From contig JACETR010000008.1 of NCBI GenBank assembly GCA_013911165.1, forward strand, positions 1 to 62,107: a DNA stretch of 62,107 bases, in the 5' to 3' direction. The stretch is from Planctomycetota bacterium (GTDB taxonomy: Bacteria; Planctomycetota; UBA8108; UBA1146). Below the pieces are notes generated by a model. The model was not told where the DNA came from and made no database searches. It worked only from the letters and a program-made list of their open reading frames with translations. Made by a program: the position numbers and the translations under genes. Shown piece by piece: positions 17,690 through 26,115 of this stretch. Position 1 is the first letter of the stretch, and each line of letters begins with the position of its first letter.

Positions 17690-18654
17690 GAGGGGTCCTC
17701 TTCCCGGTTTTCCTCTTGAAGAATCTTCTGAGCGTTTCGCTTCAGGCCCTCCAGTCTTGTGCGTGTGACAGGAGTTCCCGCATAGATATCCAGAAACCCC
17801 TCCCTGTCGAGGTCGAGAACTTCCTTGCAGGTGTCAGCGGATTTACCGGGTTTCAATTCTGGGTGGATGACGGGTTTGAGACGGGCAGGCCGTTGGTTCC
17901 AGGGGCAGACTTCCTGACAAATGTCGCAACCGAAGAGCCAGCCATGCAACTTCGTATTCTCCGGAAACTCTCCGCGGTGTTCGATGGTCCAGTAGGAGAT
18001 ACATTTCCCCGCATCGATACTGCGGGGTTCAATGATCGCAGAAGTGGGGCAAGCATCGAGGCAACGGGTGCAGGTTCCGCAACGGTCGGTCACCGGGGAA
18101 GTTGTCGGCATTGGACGGTTAGTGACAATTCCACCCAAAAAGAACCAACTGCCGACTTCCTCATCGATGATCAGGCCATTTTTGCCGATCCAGCCCAGGC
18201 CCGACAGTTCAGCCCAATCACGCTCCAGAATCGGGGAGGAGTCGACGCAGTACCATGTTTCCCATTTTCCATTCTGAGAAATGGATTCGCAGAGTTGTTT
18301 GAGCATCGGTTTCATCACCTTGTGATAGTCCCTGCCACGGGCATACCGGGCCACTTTGGGGGCGCTCTCCGGAAGTTCCGGATCGTCAGGGTAGGGCAAG
18401 GTGACCATGATCACACTCTGTGCACCGTTGACGGTGAGGGTGGGGTCGCAGCGTCTTTCCTTGTTGGATTCCATCCATTTCATGCCCGCATGCATACCCT
18501 GATCAACCCACTCACGAAATCGGTGGGCATGGGGTGATTCACCGGCTCTGGCAACTCCCAGTGAGTGAAAGCCGATTCTGAGCGCAGCGGCTTTGAGGTC
18601 TCCGAGCTCGGAATTTTCCCCGTTATCAGTTGCGGGTATCATGGGTTCTTCCAT
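17686..18654 (-). CDS. queG: Epoxyqueuosine reductase QueG
   Basis: 322 residues. QueG performs the last step of queuosine synthesis, reducing epoxyqueuosine to queuosine at tRNA position 34 using cobalamin and two 4Fe-4S clusters. The cluster cysteines are visible: C192, C195, C198, C202 (CGTCTRCLDACP) and C243, C246, C250 (CDICQEVCPW), with C218 completing the second cluster. The catalytic aspartate region is CVDSSPILERDWAELSGLGW (D138). An internal start at 18642 is possible. Divergent from the UbiA-family gene. Confidence 0.95.
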   Translation of the reverse strand: MEEPMIPATDNGENSELGDLKAAALRIGFHSLGVARAGESPHAHRFREWVDQGMHAGMKWMESNKERRCDPTLTVNGAQSVIMVTLPYPDDPELPESAPKVARYARGRDYHKVMKPMLKQLCESISQNGKWETWYCVDSSPILERDWAELSGLGWIGKNGLIIDEEVGSWFFLGGIVTNRPMPTTSPVTDRCGTCTRCLDACPTSAIIEPRSIDAGKCISYWTIEHRGEFPENTKLHGWLFGCDICQEVCPWNQRPARLKPVIHPELKPGKSADTCKEVLDLDREGFLDIYAGTPVTRTRLEGLKRNAQKILQEENREEDPS

Positions 18655-18686
18655 TCTGGAATGGTAACCGAGATAGAGCAGTTTTG

Positions 18687-18698
18687 GAGAAGGGAGAG
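18687..18698 (+). promoter_or_regulatory. Ribosome binding site supporting a TTG start at 18706
   Basis: AGAAGGGAGAGC precedes an in-frame TTG at 18706 by about seven bases. The in-frame ATGs at 18661 and 18757 have no comparable site. Confidence 0.45.
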
Positions 18699-18705
18699 CC
18701 TGATT

Positions 18706-19626
18706 TTGACAGGTGTTTCTGAGCCACGATCAGACTCCGACTCTCGGCCTTTCAAAATGGGTCCTTATATTGGGTTGCTGAGAATCCCTCACTGGATCAA
18801 GAGTCTGTTTATTCTCTTGCCCTTGCCTTTTGCGGTCGCTTCCGGGGGGGACCCGGACCCGCTGAATCTGGCTCTTGGAATCCTTGGATTTTCCCTTTTG
18901 AGTTCAGGGGTGTATATCTTCAATGACATCCATGATCGCCACAGTGATCAAAAGCATCCCGTCAAGAAGCAGCGTGCCGTGGCTGCTGGAATCGTGTCAC
19001 CAGTCAGTGCATGTCTTTGGGGAATTCTTGTCTCTCTGGCAGGTTTTGCACTTCTCTCATTTCCCGGACTGCTGTTGCCTTTCTCACCAGAGCCATGGTT
19101 ACTGGGGGGCTGCTATCTTGCAGGAAATGTTCTCTATACTTTTTGGGCTCGTTCTCTGCCGTGGTTAGACGTCTTGTTTTTGGCAAGCTTCTTTCTGGCA
19201 CGACTCACATTGGGTTGCTCGCTGATGCTCGTCAAAGCCAGTGGAATGTTAATCGTCACAGGATTTCTGCTGGCACTGAACCTGGCTTTGGGGAAACGAT
19301 ATTCCGAGTTGACCAGAGGATATGGACCTGAATACCGCCCGAGCTTGTCAGGGTACAGGCTGCCTGTACTATCTCGTGCCCTTGCCCTGACGATGGCCGC
19401 CTGCGGGTTGACTTATCTGTGGTATTGCCTCAACTCAGATCTATTCAAACCCGGGAACTGGTGGTGGAGTGTTGTTGTTGTCACATTGGGGTTGTTCCTT
19501 TATTTCAGGGAACTGGTTTTCCATGAAAAGGGGAGAGATCCTGTGGAGGTCGTACTCAAATCGGTATGGCCTCGTTGGATTATCCCAATTTGGATTTTGA
19601 TGGTGATTCTGGGCATCAAATGGTGA
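18706..19626 (+). CDS. UbiA-family prenyltransferase, decaprenyl-phosphate phosphoribosyltransferase-like
   Basis: About 306 residues with roughly eight hydrophobic segments. The first Asp-rich motif is NDIHDRHSDQKHPVKKQRAV, matching the NDxxDxxxDxxHPxKxxR pattern of UbiA-superfamily enzymes related to DPPR synthase, which makes polyprenyl-phosphoryl ribose for arabinan in mycobacteria. Other members prenylate quinones. No DprE partner is nearby, so the acceptor is unknown. Start chosen from the ribosome binding site; ATG 18757, just before the conserved core, is the conservative alternative, and a longer frame overlapping queG is unlikely. Confidence 0.72.
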   Translation: MTGVSEPRSDSDSRPFKMGPYIGLLRIPHWIKSLFILLPLPFAVASGGDPDPLNLALGILGFSLLSSGVYIFNDIHDRHSDQKHPVKKQRAVAAGIVSPVSACLWGILVSLAGFALLSFPGLLLPFSPEPWLLGGCYLAGNVLYTFWARSLPWLDVLFLASFFLARLTLGCSLMLVKASGMLIVTGFLLALNLALGKRYSELTRGYGPEYRPSLSGYRLPVLSRALALTMAACGLTYLWYCLNSDLFKPGNWWWSVVVVTLGLFLYFRELVFHEKGRDPVEVVLKSVWPRWIIPIWILMVILGIKW

Positions 19627-19643
19627 AGCAGTTTTGAGGCTCC

Positions 19644-19661
19644 CATACCTGTCATACCTGT
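19644..19661 (+). repeat. Tandem 9-mer (CATACCTGT x 2)
   Basis: Two head-to-tail copies of CATACCTGT lie 18 bases after the UbiA-family stop, in the 185-base gap before the PAC2 gene. The copies are perfect. Too short to assign a role; a regulator half-site pair or slippage product are both possible. Confidence 0.6.
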
Positions 19662-19788
19662 CAATGCTAATCTAGTCGAATTATGGAGCATTGGACTGAG
19701 CGGTTGATTGATATACGGGTCCAAAGGGTTAGTATCTAAGTCAGCGAAGGGGAAATAGCCCTTTTCGTACAATATATGTCTATAAAAA

Positions 19789-19810
19789 AGTAACGGCTTA
19801 TAAGGTTACT
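19789..19810 (+). promoter_or_regulatory. Inverted repeat over the PAC2 gene ribosome binding site
   Basis: AGTAAC (19789-19794) and GTTACT (19805-19810) are perfect inverted arms, with the self-complementary CTTATAAG between them. The AAGG at 19802-19805 is the only Shine-Dalgarno-like element before ATG 19812 and lies inside the structure. In RNA this could form a short hairpin hiding the site; in DNA it could be an operator. Confidence 0.4.
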
Positions 19811-19811
19811 C

Positions 19812-20777
19812 ATGAGTGATTTTTCGTTTGGAACCTCCTCCAAATCAAAGAGTGCACCAATTCTTGTCGTCGGATGGCCTGGTCTGGGAGGAGTCGCTTC
19901 TTCCTGTGTCAGAACCCTTTCGCAAGGATTGCAGTCGGAAAGTGTTTCCGCACTCAATCCGGACCCACACTTTGAGTTGGAAGATATTCAGATCAAAAAT
20001 GGACTTATCTTTCAGGGAAACCTCCCAAAATTGATCTTCCAGAGAGTGCGCTCGGCTTCGAATCAGGAGTTGATTCTTTTCATTCCAGATACCCAAACGA
20101 TGGATAAACCTCTGGATTTGGCGAGAGCCGTCATCAGAACCGCAATGTCTACCTTTGGGATTCAATCCGTGATTACTTTCGCAGCGATCTCGGGAGTTTT
20201 GGAACCGGAAGAAGAGCCTATTGTTCGATTCGGGACGACCGACTTTCATAGCGGTGAAGAATTAGCAAAAGCGGGAATTCCGCCCCTCAGATCCGAACGG
20301 ATCGTGGGGTTGAATGGACTCATTCTTCTGGCGGCACAGGAGCTGGGTTTGAAAGGGATTTGTCTCGTTTCCGAGATTCCTGTTTGGGGCCTTCATTCAC
20401 CCAATCCGAAAGCGACGAGATCCTTGCTGAAAACATTTTGTTCGCTGATGTCGATTCGTCTGAATTTTGACCATTTGAATGGTCAAATTCTGGCATTGGA
20501 AGAGAAAATGGCTGCTCTTAGAGATGCGTTCTCAAATGAGTCAGGGGAGTCCTGGGATTCTGATAATGGATTTCATCTTGAGCAAGAGGGTAAAGAGATT
20601 GAATCAGCAATTGAACGCGGTCTCAGCAAAGTAGAACTCGATGAACTCGAAAACTTCTTTTCCAGAGCCAAATTTGATCGAAGTCAGACTCCGCTTCTGA
20701 AAGCTGAACTGGATCGCTTGGGAGTCTTTAAACTCTACGAAGACCGATTTTTGGATCTTTTCAGGGATTTGAGCTGA
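19812..20777 (+). CDS. PAC2-family protein (proteasome-assembly-chaperone-like)
   Basis: 321 residues. The opening ILVVGWPGLGGVASSCVRTL and the following pattern, ending in a helical C-terminus, match the PAC2 (DUF75) family. In archaea and actinobacteria these proteins sit near proteasome or carboxylate-amine ligase genes; here there is no proteasome subunit in view. Function is therefore unassigned. It is monocistronic: a 185-base leader region precedes it and a strong terminator follows 21 bases after the stop. Confidence 0.75.
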   Translation: MSDFSFGTSSKSKSAPILVVGWPGLGGVASSCVRTLSQGLQSESVSALNPDPHFELEDIQIKNGLIFQGNLPKLIFQRVRSASNQELILFIPDTQTMDKPLDLARAVIRTAMSTFGIQSVITFAAISGVLEPEEEPIVRFGTTDFHSGEELAKAGIPPLRSERIVGLNGLILLAAQELGLKGICLVSEIPVWGLHSPNPKATRSLLKTFCSLMSIRLNFDHLNGQILALEEKMAALRDAFSNESGESWDSDNGFHLEQEGKEIESAIERGLSKVELDELENFFSRAKFDRSQTPLLKAELDRLGVFKLYEDRFLDLFRDLS

Positions 20778-20798
20778 CATTCCGCTTCATGATTGACG

Positions 20799-20836
20799 AA
20801 AAAGCCCCGGCATGGATTCCATGCCGGGGCTTTTTT
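20799..20836. terminator. Strong bidirectional intrinsic terminator
   Basis: A perfect 17-bp stem, AAAAAGCCCCGGCATGG against CCATGCCGGGGCTTTTT, closes on a three-base loop (ATT). It ends in six T on the plus strand and five A at the other edge, so it works for the plus-strand PAC2 gene and for the convergent minus-strand dockerin-like gene that ends at 20857. Confidence 0.95.
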
Positions 20837-20856
20837 ATGGCGATTAAAAAGTCGGA

Positions 20857-21732
20857 CTAGAGCCCTTGAGCGCAATCCAGATTGTCATTTGTGAAATCTT
20901 CTCCGGGATTCGGGAAGGGAACCCAGGGGCCGGGTCCATCCAGGAAAAACCAGTAGAGGAGGAAGATGGCATCGGAAACATCCGAAACACCATCGTCGTT
21001 GGCATCACCCGCATCCATGCAGCTTGGGAGTGGTCCGGAAAGGAAAGTGTAATCAAGGTGGAAAATCACGTCTGCAAGATCAACAACGGAATCCATATTG
21101 ACATCGCCACGGATGAAAAGTTGAGGGACTGGAGGAAGTTCGATCAACAAAGATCCCGGGTATAGAGTGTCTACAGCTACCGAAGTTGTCCCAAAAACGA
21201 GCATATTGTTGATGGGAGGAGAGCCGAATCCGTCCTGAGGATTGAATTGAACTGTGGAATCCACAGCCGTTGGCAGAACGGTTCCATGAATAAATGCCAC
21301 TTCCTGTGGGTATCCGAGGGAAGGCAATGTTTGGCCGTTGAATGGGGGAAGAGCATCGAAAAGAACGCCACAAATGATTGTGCTTGTGGAGAGATCAATC
21401 TGTGCCTGCACATATTCAGCCTCGATAGCGCCTGCAAGTGTGCCTTCAACGTCAATCGTCATGGCGGACAGTGGAAAGGGTGTGGGCCCTGAGAATTCGA
21501 GAGAGAAGCTGAATCCTGCAATCTGGCCATTCCAGTCAGCCAGCACGGGAATCGAAACTGGATCTCCGGGTTGTGCCGTGACCTCACCGATGCCCAGAGT
21601 GGTTGATTGGCCCATCAGGGAAGAACCGCTCAGCAGGACCACTGCCAAAAGAGATACAAATCGAAAAATGTATCGGGACTTGTCCGATTCGGTGTGGGGA
21701 GTACCCGATTCAATTTGACTCATCATGATCAA
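20857..21732 (-). CDS. Secreted cohesin-like / dockerin-like protein
   Basis: 291 residues. A hydrophobic stretch (FVSLLAVVLLSGSSLMG) near residue 25 is a likely signal peptide. The next ~140 residues resemble a cohesin-type beta-sandwich (ITxQPGDPVSIPV-like opening, then GFSFSLEF). The C-terminus is the FIRGD paired Ca-binding module (RGDVNMDSVVDLAD, then AGDANDDGVSDVSD). The combination of a cohesin-like and a dockerin-like domain in one small secreted protein is common in Planctomycetota, but its job is unknown. AGAGGA precedes the ATG; in-frame ATGs at 21726 and 21723 are alternatives. Confidence 0.82.
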   Translation of the reverse strand: MIMMSQIESGTPHTESDKSRYIFRFVSLLAVVLLSGSSLMGQSTTLGIGEVTAQPGDPVSIPVLADWNGQIAGFSFSLEFSGPTPFPLSAMTIDVEGTLAGAIEAEYVQAQIDLSTSTIICGVLFDALPPFNGQTLPSLGYPQEVAFIHGTVLPTAVDSTVQFNPQDGFGSPPINNMLVFGTTSVAVDTLYPGSLLIELPPVPQLFIRGDVNMDSVVDLADVIFHLDYTFLSGPLPSCMDAGDANDDGVSDVSDAIFLLYWFFLDGPGPWVPFPNPGEDFTNDNLDCAQGL

Positions 21733-21933
21733 GAGTCCTCTTTCCCTGACAGCATCAATCCTGGTCGCAGGACGACGCAGTGCGTTGAGGCGGGCACTTT
21801 GTCAACAAATCGACGTTCGGAATCACTCCCTTGAAAACACATCTTGGGATACGATCTTCATGGTTTGAATAGATCAATAAACATCGACCAGAGTAGATGA
21901 TACCCCCTCAGGGAGACGTCTCAAGTGGGATGC

Positions 21934-21938
21934 AGGAG
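21934..21938 (+). promoter_or_regulatory. Ribosome binding site for aconitase start at 21946
   Basis: AGGAG lies seven bases before ATG 21946, which favours this start over the in-frame GTG at 21925. Confidence 0.6.
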
Positions 21939-21945
21939 TGCTGAA

Positions 21946-24201
21946 ATGACGGATATTCACGCAATTCGCGGTCTTTACGAAAATGCACGTCAACGCCACG
22001 ATCAGGCTCGACAGGTATTGGGAAGAGGACTGACTCTTGCCGAAAAAATTCTGTTTTCGCACCTTGAGGTCGATCAGGAGACTCTGACTTCCGTTCCAGA
22101 GCGTCGTCAAGATTACTGTGATTTGCGTCCAGACAGGGTGGCGATGCAGGATGCGACAGCACAGATGGCGATTCTTCAATTCATGCAGGCTGGACTTGAC
22201 CAGGTCCAGGTTCCTTCCACGGTCCACTGTGATCATCTGATCCAGGCACGTCACGAGGCGCAAACGGACCTTGCTGCAGCGGAAGAGGTCAATGCTGAAG
22301 TTTACCGATTCCTTCGCTCATCTTCAGAGAAGTACGGTATCGGTTTCTGGAAGCCGGGTTCCGGAATTATCCATCAGGTCGTTCTTGAGAATTATGCGTT
22401 CCCCGGTGGATTGATGATTGGTACGGACAGTCATACTCCAAACGCGGGTGGACTGGGAATGCTGGCCGTCGGTGTCGGTGGAGCCGACGCCGTTGATGTG
22501 ATGGCAGGATTGCCCTGGAACGTCAAGTGGCCCGGAGCCATTGCTGTGCATCTCAAGGGAAATCTGGGCGGTTGGACTTCCGCCAAAGACGTGATCCTCA
22601 AGGTTGCAGGAGAGCTGACAGTCAAGGGGGGAACAGGCGCCATCGTTGAATACATTGGCGACGGGGCCCGTTCGATTTCCTGTACTGGTAAAGCGACAAT
22701 AACCAATATGGGTGCAGAAATCGGGGCGACGTGCTCAGTGTTCCCGTTTGACGAGGCGATGGCACTTTACCTCGAGTCGACAGGCAGGGGAGACCTTGCC
22801 GCTCTGGCAAGAGACCATGCTGATCTTCTTGCTCCCGACGCCGAAGTCGAAGAAAACCCGTCGGAATTTTATGACCAGATTCTTGAGATAGATCTCGACT
22901 CCCTCGAGCCTCATGTTGTCGGTCCCCATTCACCTGACCGGGCAAGGCCCGTGTCTGCGTTGGGCGCAGAGGCAAAAGAAAATGGCTGGCCATTGGAAAT
23001 CAGTGCAGCGCTCATCGGTTCCTGCACGAACTCCTCGTATGAAGACATGGACAGAGCTTCTTCCATAGCCGATGAAGCCGTCAAGGCTGGTCTCAAGGCA
23101 AAAAGCCAGTTTCTTGTTTCTCCCGGTTCAACTCAGGTCTTCAAGACTGTCGAGCGTGATGGTCAGGCCGGAATCTTTGAGAATCTGGGGGGGACAGTGC
23201 TCGCCAACGCTTGCGGCCCGTGCATTGGTCAGTGGCAAAGGGACGATATGGAAAAGGGGACTTCCAACAGCATCGTCAGCTCTTTCAACAGGAATTTTCC
23301 AGGGCGTAATGACGGAAATGCACAAACCCTTTCCTTTATTGCCAGCCCAGATCTGGTGACAGCATTTGCGATCGCAGGCACACTCGATTTCAATCCGCTC
23401 ACCGATACCGTTACGACCGAGAGTGGTGAGGAAATCAAACTTCCGGTACCGGAAGGGGACAGTCTTCCTGACCAGGGATTCGTCACGGATTCCGAGGGAT
23501 TTGTCGCTCCACCAGAGTCAGGGAGCTCAGTGGTGGTGGACGTTGCAGAAAACAGTGAGCGGCTTCAATTGTTGAAGCCATTCAAACCGCGTGAAGCTGA
23601 GCAGCTGGTGGGTATGCCACTCTTGTTCAAGGCAAATGGCAAATGTACCACTGACCACATCTCACCCGCTGGCCCATGGCTGAAATTCCGGGGCCATCTG
23701 GAAAACATATCGCGCAACATGTTCCTGGGTGCGGTCAATGCATTCCACGACAGTCCAGGGCTCGGGAACGATCCTGAAACAGGGAGCAGCAAGCCTCTGC
23801 ATGAGATTGCAGCCTCCCTCAGGGATTCCGGTCATTTTTGGGCGGTTGTCGGCGACGAAAATTATGGTGAGGGGTCGAGCCGTGAGCATGCGGCCATGTG
23901 TCCCCGATTCATGGGTTGTGGAGCTGTCATCGTTCGTTCCTTTGCCCGCATTCATGAAACGAATCTGAAAAAGCAGGGAATTTTGCCGCTTAAATTCCAG
24001 GATCCTGACGATTATGACAAGGTTCTCCAAGGTGACGTGGTCACCATTGAGGGACTGGAAGAGTTGGCTCCTGGAAGCACTTTGACCGCTGTTTTCCGTC
24101 ATCAGGATGGTTCAGAGGATCGTGCTGTTTGCAGTCACACTTGTAGCGAAAGTCAGGTGAAGTGGTTTTGGGCGGGTGCAGCACTCAATACTCTGACCTG
24201 A
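21946..24201 (+). CDS. acn: Aconitate hydratase (mitochondrial-type)
   Basis: 751 residues. Interconverts citrate and isocitrate in the TCA cycle using a 4Fe-4S cluster. The three cluster cysteines are C360 (GSCTNSS), C423 and C426 (ACGPCIGQ), close to the positions in mitochondrial aconitase. Other family signatures include GTDSHTPNAGGLGMLAVGVG and, in the C-terminal swivel domain, GDENYGEGSSREHAAM. Length matches the short mitochondrial-type class rather than the ~890-residue AcnA/IRP class. It stands alone, with a 213-base upstream gap likely to contain its promoter, though no clear -35/-10 pair is visible. Confidence 0.96.
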   Translation: MTDIHAIRGLYENARQRHDQARQVLGRGLTLAEKILFSHLEVDQETLTSVPERRQDYCDLRPDRVAMQDATAQMAILQFMQAGLDQVQVPSTVHCDHLIQARHEAQTDLAAAEEVNAEVYRFLRSSSEKYGIGFWKPGSGIIHQVVLENYAFPGGLMIGTDSHTPNAGGLGMLAVGVGGADAVDVMAGLPWNVKWPGAIAVHLKGNLGGWTSAKDVILKVAGELTVKGGTGAIVEYIGDGARSISCTGKATITNMGAEIGATCSVFPFDEAMALYLESTGRGDLAALARDHADLLAPDAEVEENPSEFYDQILEIDLDSLEPHVVGPHSPDRARPVSALGAEAKENGWPLEISAALIGSCTNSSYEDMDRASSIADEAVKAGLKAKSQFLVSPGSTQVFKTVERDGQAGIFENLGGTVLANACGPCIGQWQRDDMEKGTSNSIVSSFNRNFPGRNDGNAQTLSFIASPDLVTAFAIAGTLDFNPLTDTVTTESGEEIKLPVPEGDSLPDQGFVTDSEGFVAPPESGSSVVVDVAENSERLQLLKPFKPREAEQLVGMPLLFKANGKCTTDHISPAGPWLKFRGHLENISRNMFLGAVNAFHDSPGLGNDPETGSSKPLHEIAASLRDSGHFWAVVGDENYGEGSSREHAAMCPRFMGCGAVIVRSFARIHETNLKKQGILPLKFQDPDDYDKVLQGDVVTIEGLEELAPGSTLTAVFRHQDGSEDRAVCSHTCSESQVKWFWAGAALNTLT

Positions 24202-24215
24202 ATTTGAGAATCGCG

Positions 24216-24236
24216 ATTTCCTGAAGCGGAAATTTT
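24216..24236 (+). terminator. Weak hairpin plus T-run after aconitase
   Basis: ATTTCC and GGAAAT pair across a six-base loop and are followed by TTTT in total. The stem is only six base pairs, two of them G-C, so termination would be leaky. Confidence 0.3.
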
Positions 24237-24291
24237 AGCCCCGGTGATATCCTTGAACCTGACGGTTATTGGGATCTCGGAGGGGTTTAGC

Positions 24292-26115
24292 ATGTCATTT
24301 CAGAAATGTTTCGCAGGGGTTAGCCAAAGCCCTGTTTTCGTGATGCTCTGCATATGCCTATTGTCTTCTTCAGCACTGGGTCAGCAAATCGAGTTGAATC
24401 TGAGCAGTCAGGCAAGTGTCTATGCTCCGGGTGAGTCCTTCCTCGTAGATCTTTCACTGGAGAATCCAGCTGGAGAGACCGTTCGTGGTTTACAGCATGC
24501 GGTTGCATGGGACTCAGGCTCTCTCCAATTGTTATCCGTCGATTTACCGGGGTCGCTGAACGGATCACCTGATCCCGAAATTCTTGTTTGGAATGCACCT
24601 GAGCCTGCTGGAAGTGGTGGAGATCAGGGTTGTGCAAGTTGGTGGGATGGTTCGGGTCAGGAAGCATTCAGTATGGGTTTGATTCTCAGTGAGAGTTTGT
24701 CGGCGACTTCGACTCCCATCGCCCAACTGGAGTTCAGGGTCGTCGGGAATGCACCGAACGGTCTGATTCAACTTTCCACACCGGATCCAGATCTGACATG
24801 TGGTTGGATCGGCTCCATCGTCACAGATCAGAATGGGGTCATTCTGCCGACACTTCCGGGAACTCTTGATTTTGAAATCAGTGATGTTTTACGTCCCACA
24901 GAATTAGTTTGTGGGGAAGTTGCTGAAACTGTATTCCTGACCTGGCAGGAACCAGTGGATTATTCACAGGTTCAAATCCGCAGAGACGGATTGCTCATTG
25001 CTGAAATTTCCGGTGGTCTTGGTTTCTTTGAAGATGCTGACGCATTGATTGGAACCGAGAGATCCTACTCTTTGAGAGGAATTCTGGCGGGGGTCACTTC
25101 GCCTGATGTTTCTTGTGAAGTTTCGATAGATGGAGATCTTGAGACTCCCACAGGTTTGAGTTGTACACAAAATGCAAACACCGTTCTTTTGACATGGGAA
25201 AACCCACTGCCTTATGAACAGGTGGATGTGTTGAGGCAGGGAAACCTGATTGCGACTCTGAGTTCACTCGAGAACAGCTTTGTCGATTCCGGACCCATTC
25301 CCGGAATCACTCTGGATTATGTTCTTCGCTGTTCTTTGGCGGGGACCACTGCCGATTCCGAGCCCTGCGAGATCTTTCTGCCGATTCCTGATGTTCTTTT
25401 CATACGAGGTGACATCGATAGTGATGGAGAGCTCAACCTCGTCGATCCAGTGACGCTTCTACAATACTTGTTTGTTTTTGGGGATATGCCCTGCGCTTCT
25501 GCTGCTGACTTCAATGACGACGCTTCACTCGATCTTTCTGACGCAGTCAACCTTCTGGCATTCCTCTTTACGGGGGGAGCAGAACCCGCTGCACCATTCC
25601 CGTTGGCTGGGCTGGACCCCACACCCGACTCATTGGGATGTGACACAGGCTGTCCTGACGTCACCTGTGGTGCAGGATTCCCCGGGGATGAATGCGCCAG
25701 TGCTGTCACAGTGACACTCGGAGATAACAACTTTGACACCTCGTTGATGACAGATTCGGCGGATCCTTATGATGATTCCGGTTGCGAGTCCACCTTCCTG
25801 GGCCAGATGTACGCTGATATCTGGTTCGACTTTACGGTACCGGCAACAGGAAACGCGACCTTCTCGCTCTGCTCTGATGAAGTGGTCTTTGACTCAGATA
25901 TGGTGATCTATAGCGGATCATGTGGACAGTTGGTCCAGCAGGCCTGCAATGGAGACGGCGTCGATGCACAAGGCGATCCGTGCCCGCTTTTGACCTCCAG
26001 GATCAACGATTTTGCTGTCTCAGAAGGTGATCACTTTTTCATTCGGGTGGGGGGATTTGATTCTCTCAGTCAATCGGAGTTGGGGCCGGGTGTCTTGACG
26101 ATCACCATCGACTGA
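24292..26115 (+). CDS. Large secreted protein: cohesin-like, two FN3-like, dockerin-like and C-terminal beta-sandwich domains
   Basis: 607 residues from ATG 24292, which GGAGGGG precedes by six bases; an in-frame ATG at 24244 would put a poor leader in front of the signal peptide (VMLCICLLSSSALGQ). After the signal come a cohesin-like domain (about residues 35-200), two ~85-residue fibronectin-III-like repeats each containing a VFLTW or VLLTW core, the FIRGD paired Ca-binding module, and a C-terminal beta-sandwich with paired cysteines resembling pre-peptidase or surface-binding domains. Likely extracellular; binding partner unknown. Its 3' end overlaps the last 14 bases of the convergent PPTase gene. 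Confidence 0.82.
   Translation: MSFQKCFAGVSQSPVFVMLCICLLSSSALGQQIELNLSSQASVYAPGESFLVDLSLENPAGETVRGLQHAVAWDSGSLQLLSVDLPGSLNGSPDPEILVWNAPEPAGSGGDQGCASWWDGSGQEAFSMGLILSESLSATSTPIAQLEFRVVGNAPNGLIQLSTPDPDLTCGWIGSIVTDQNGVILPTLPGTLDFEISDVLRPTELVCGEVAETVFLTWQEPVDYSQVQIRRDGLLIAEISGGLGFFEDADALIGTERSYSLRGILAGVTSPDVSCEVSIDGDLETPTGLSCTQNANTVLLTWENPLPYEQVDVLRQGNLIATLSSLENSFVDSGPIPGITLDYVLRCSLAGTTADSEPCEIFLPIPDVLFIRGDIDSDGELNLVDPVTLLQYLFVFGDMPCASAADFNDDASLDLSDAVNLLAFLFTGGAEPAAPFPLAGLDPTPDSLGCDTGCPDVTCGAGFPGDECASAVTVTLGDNNFDTSLMTDSADPYDDSGCESTFLGQMYADIWFDFTVPATGNATFSLCSDEVVFDSDMVIYSGSCGQLVQQACNGDGVDAQGDPCPLLTSRINDFAVSEGDHFFIRVGGFDSLSQSELGPGVLTITID

Noticed and set aside
17716..18537. 273-codon plus-strand open frame
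   Set aside because: Antisense of queG, whose catalytic and cluster residues are intact.
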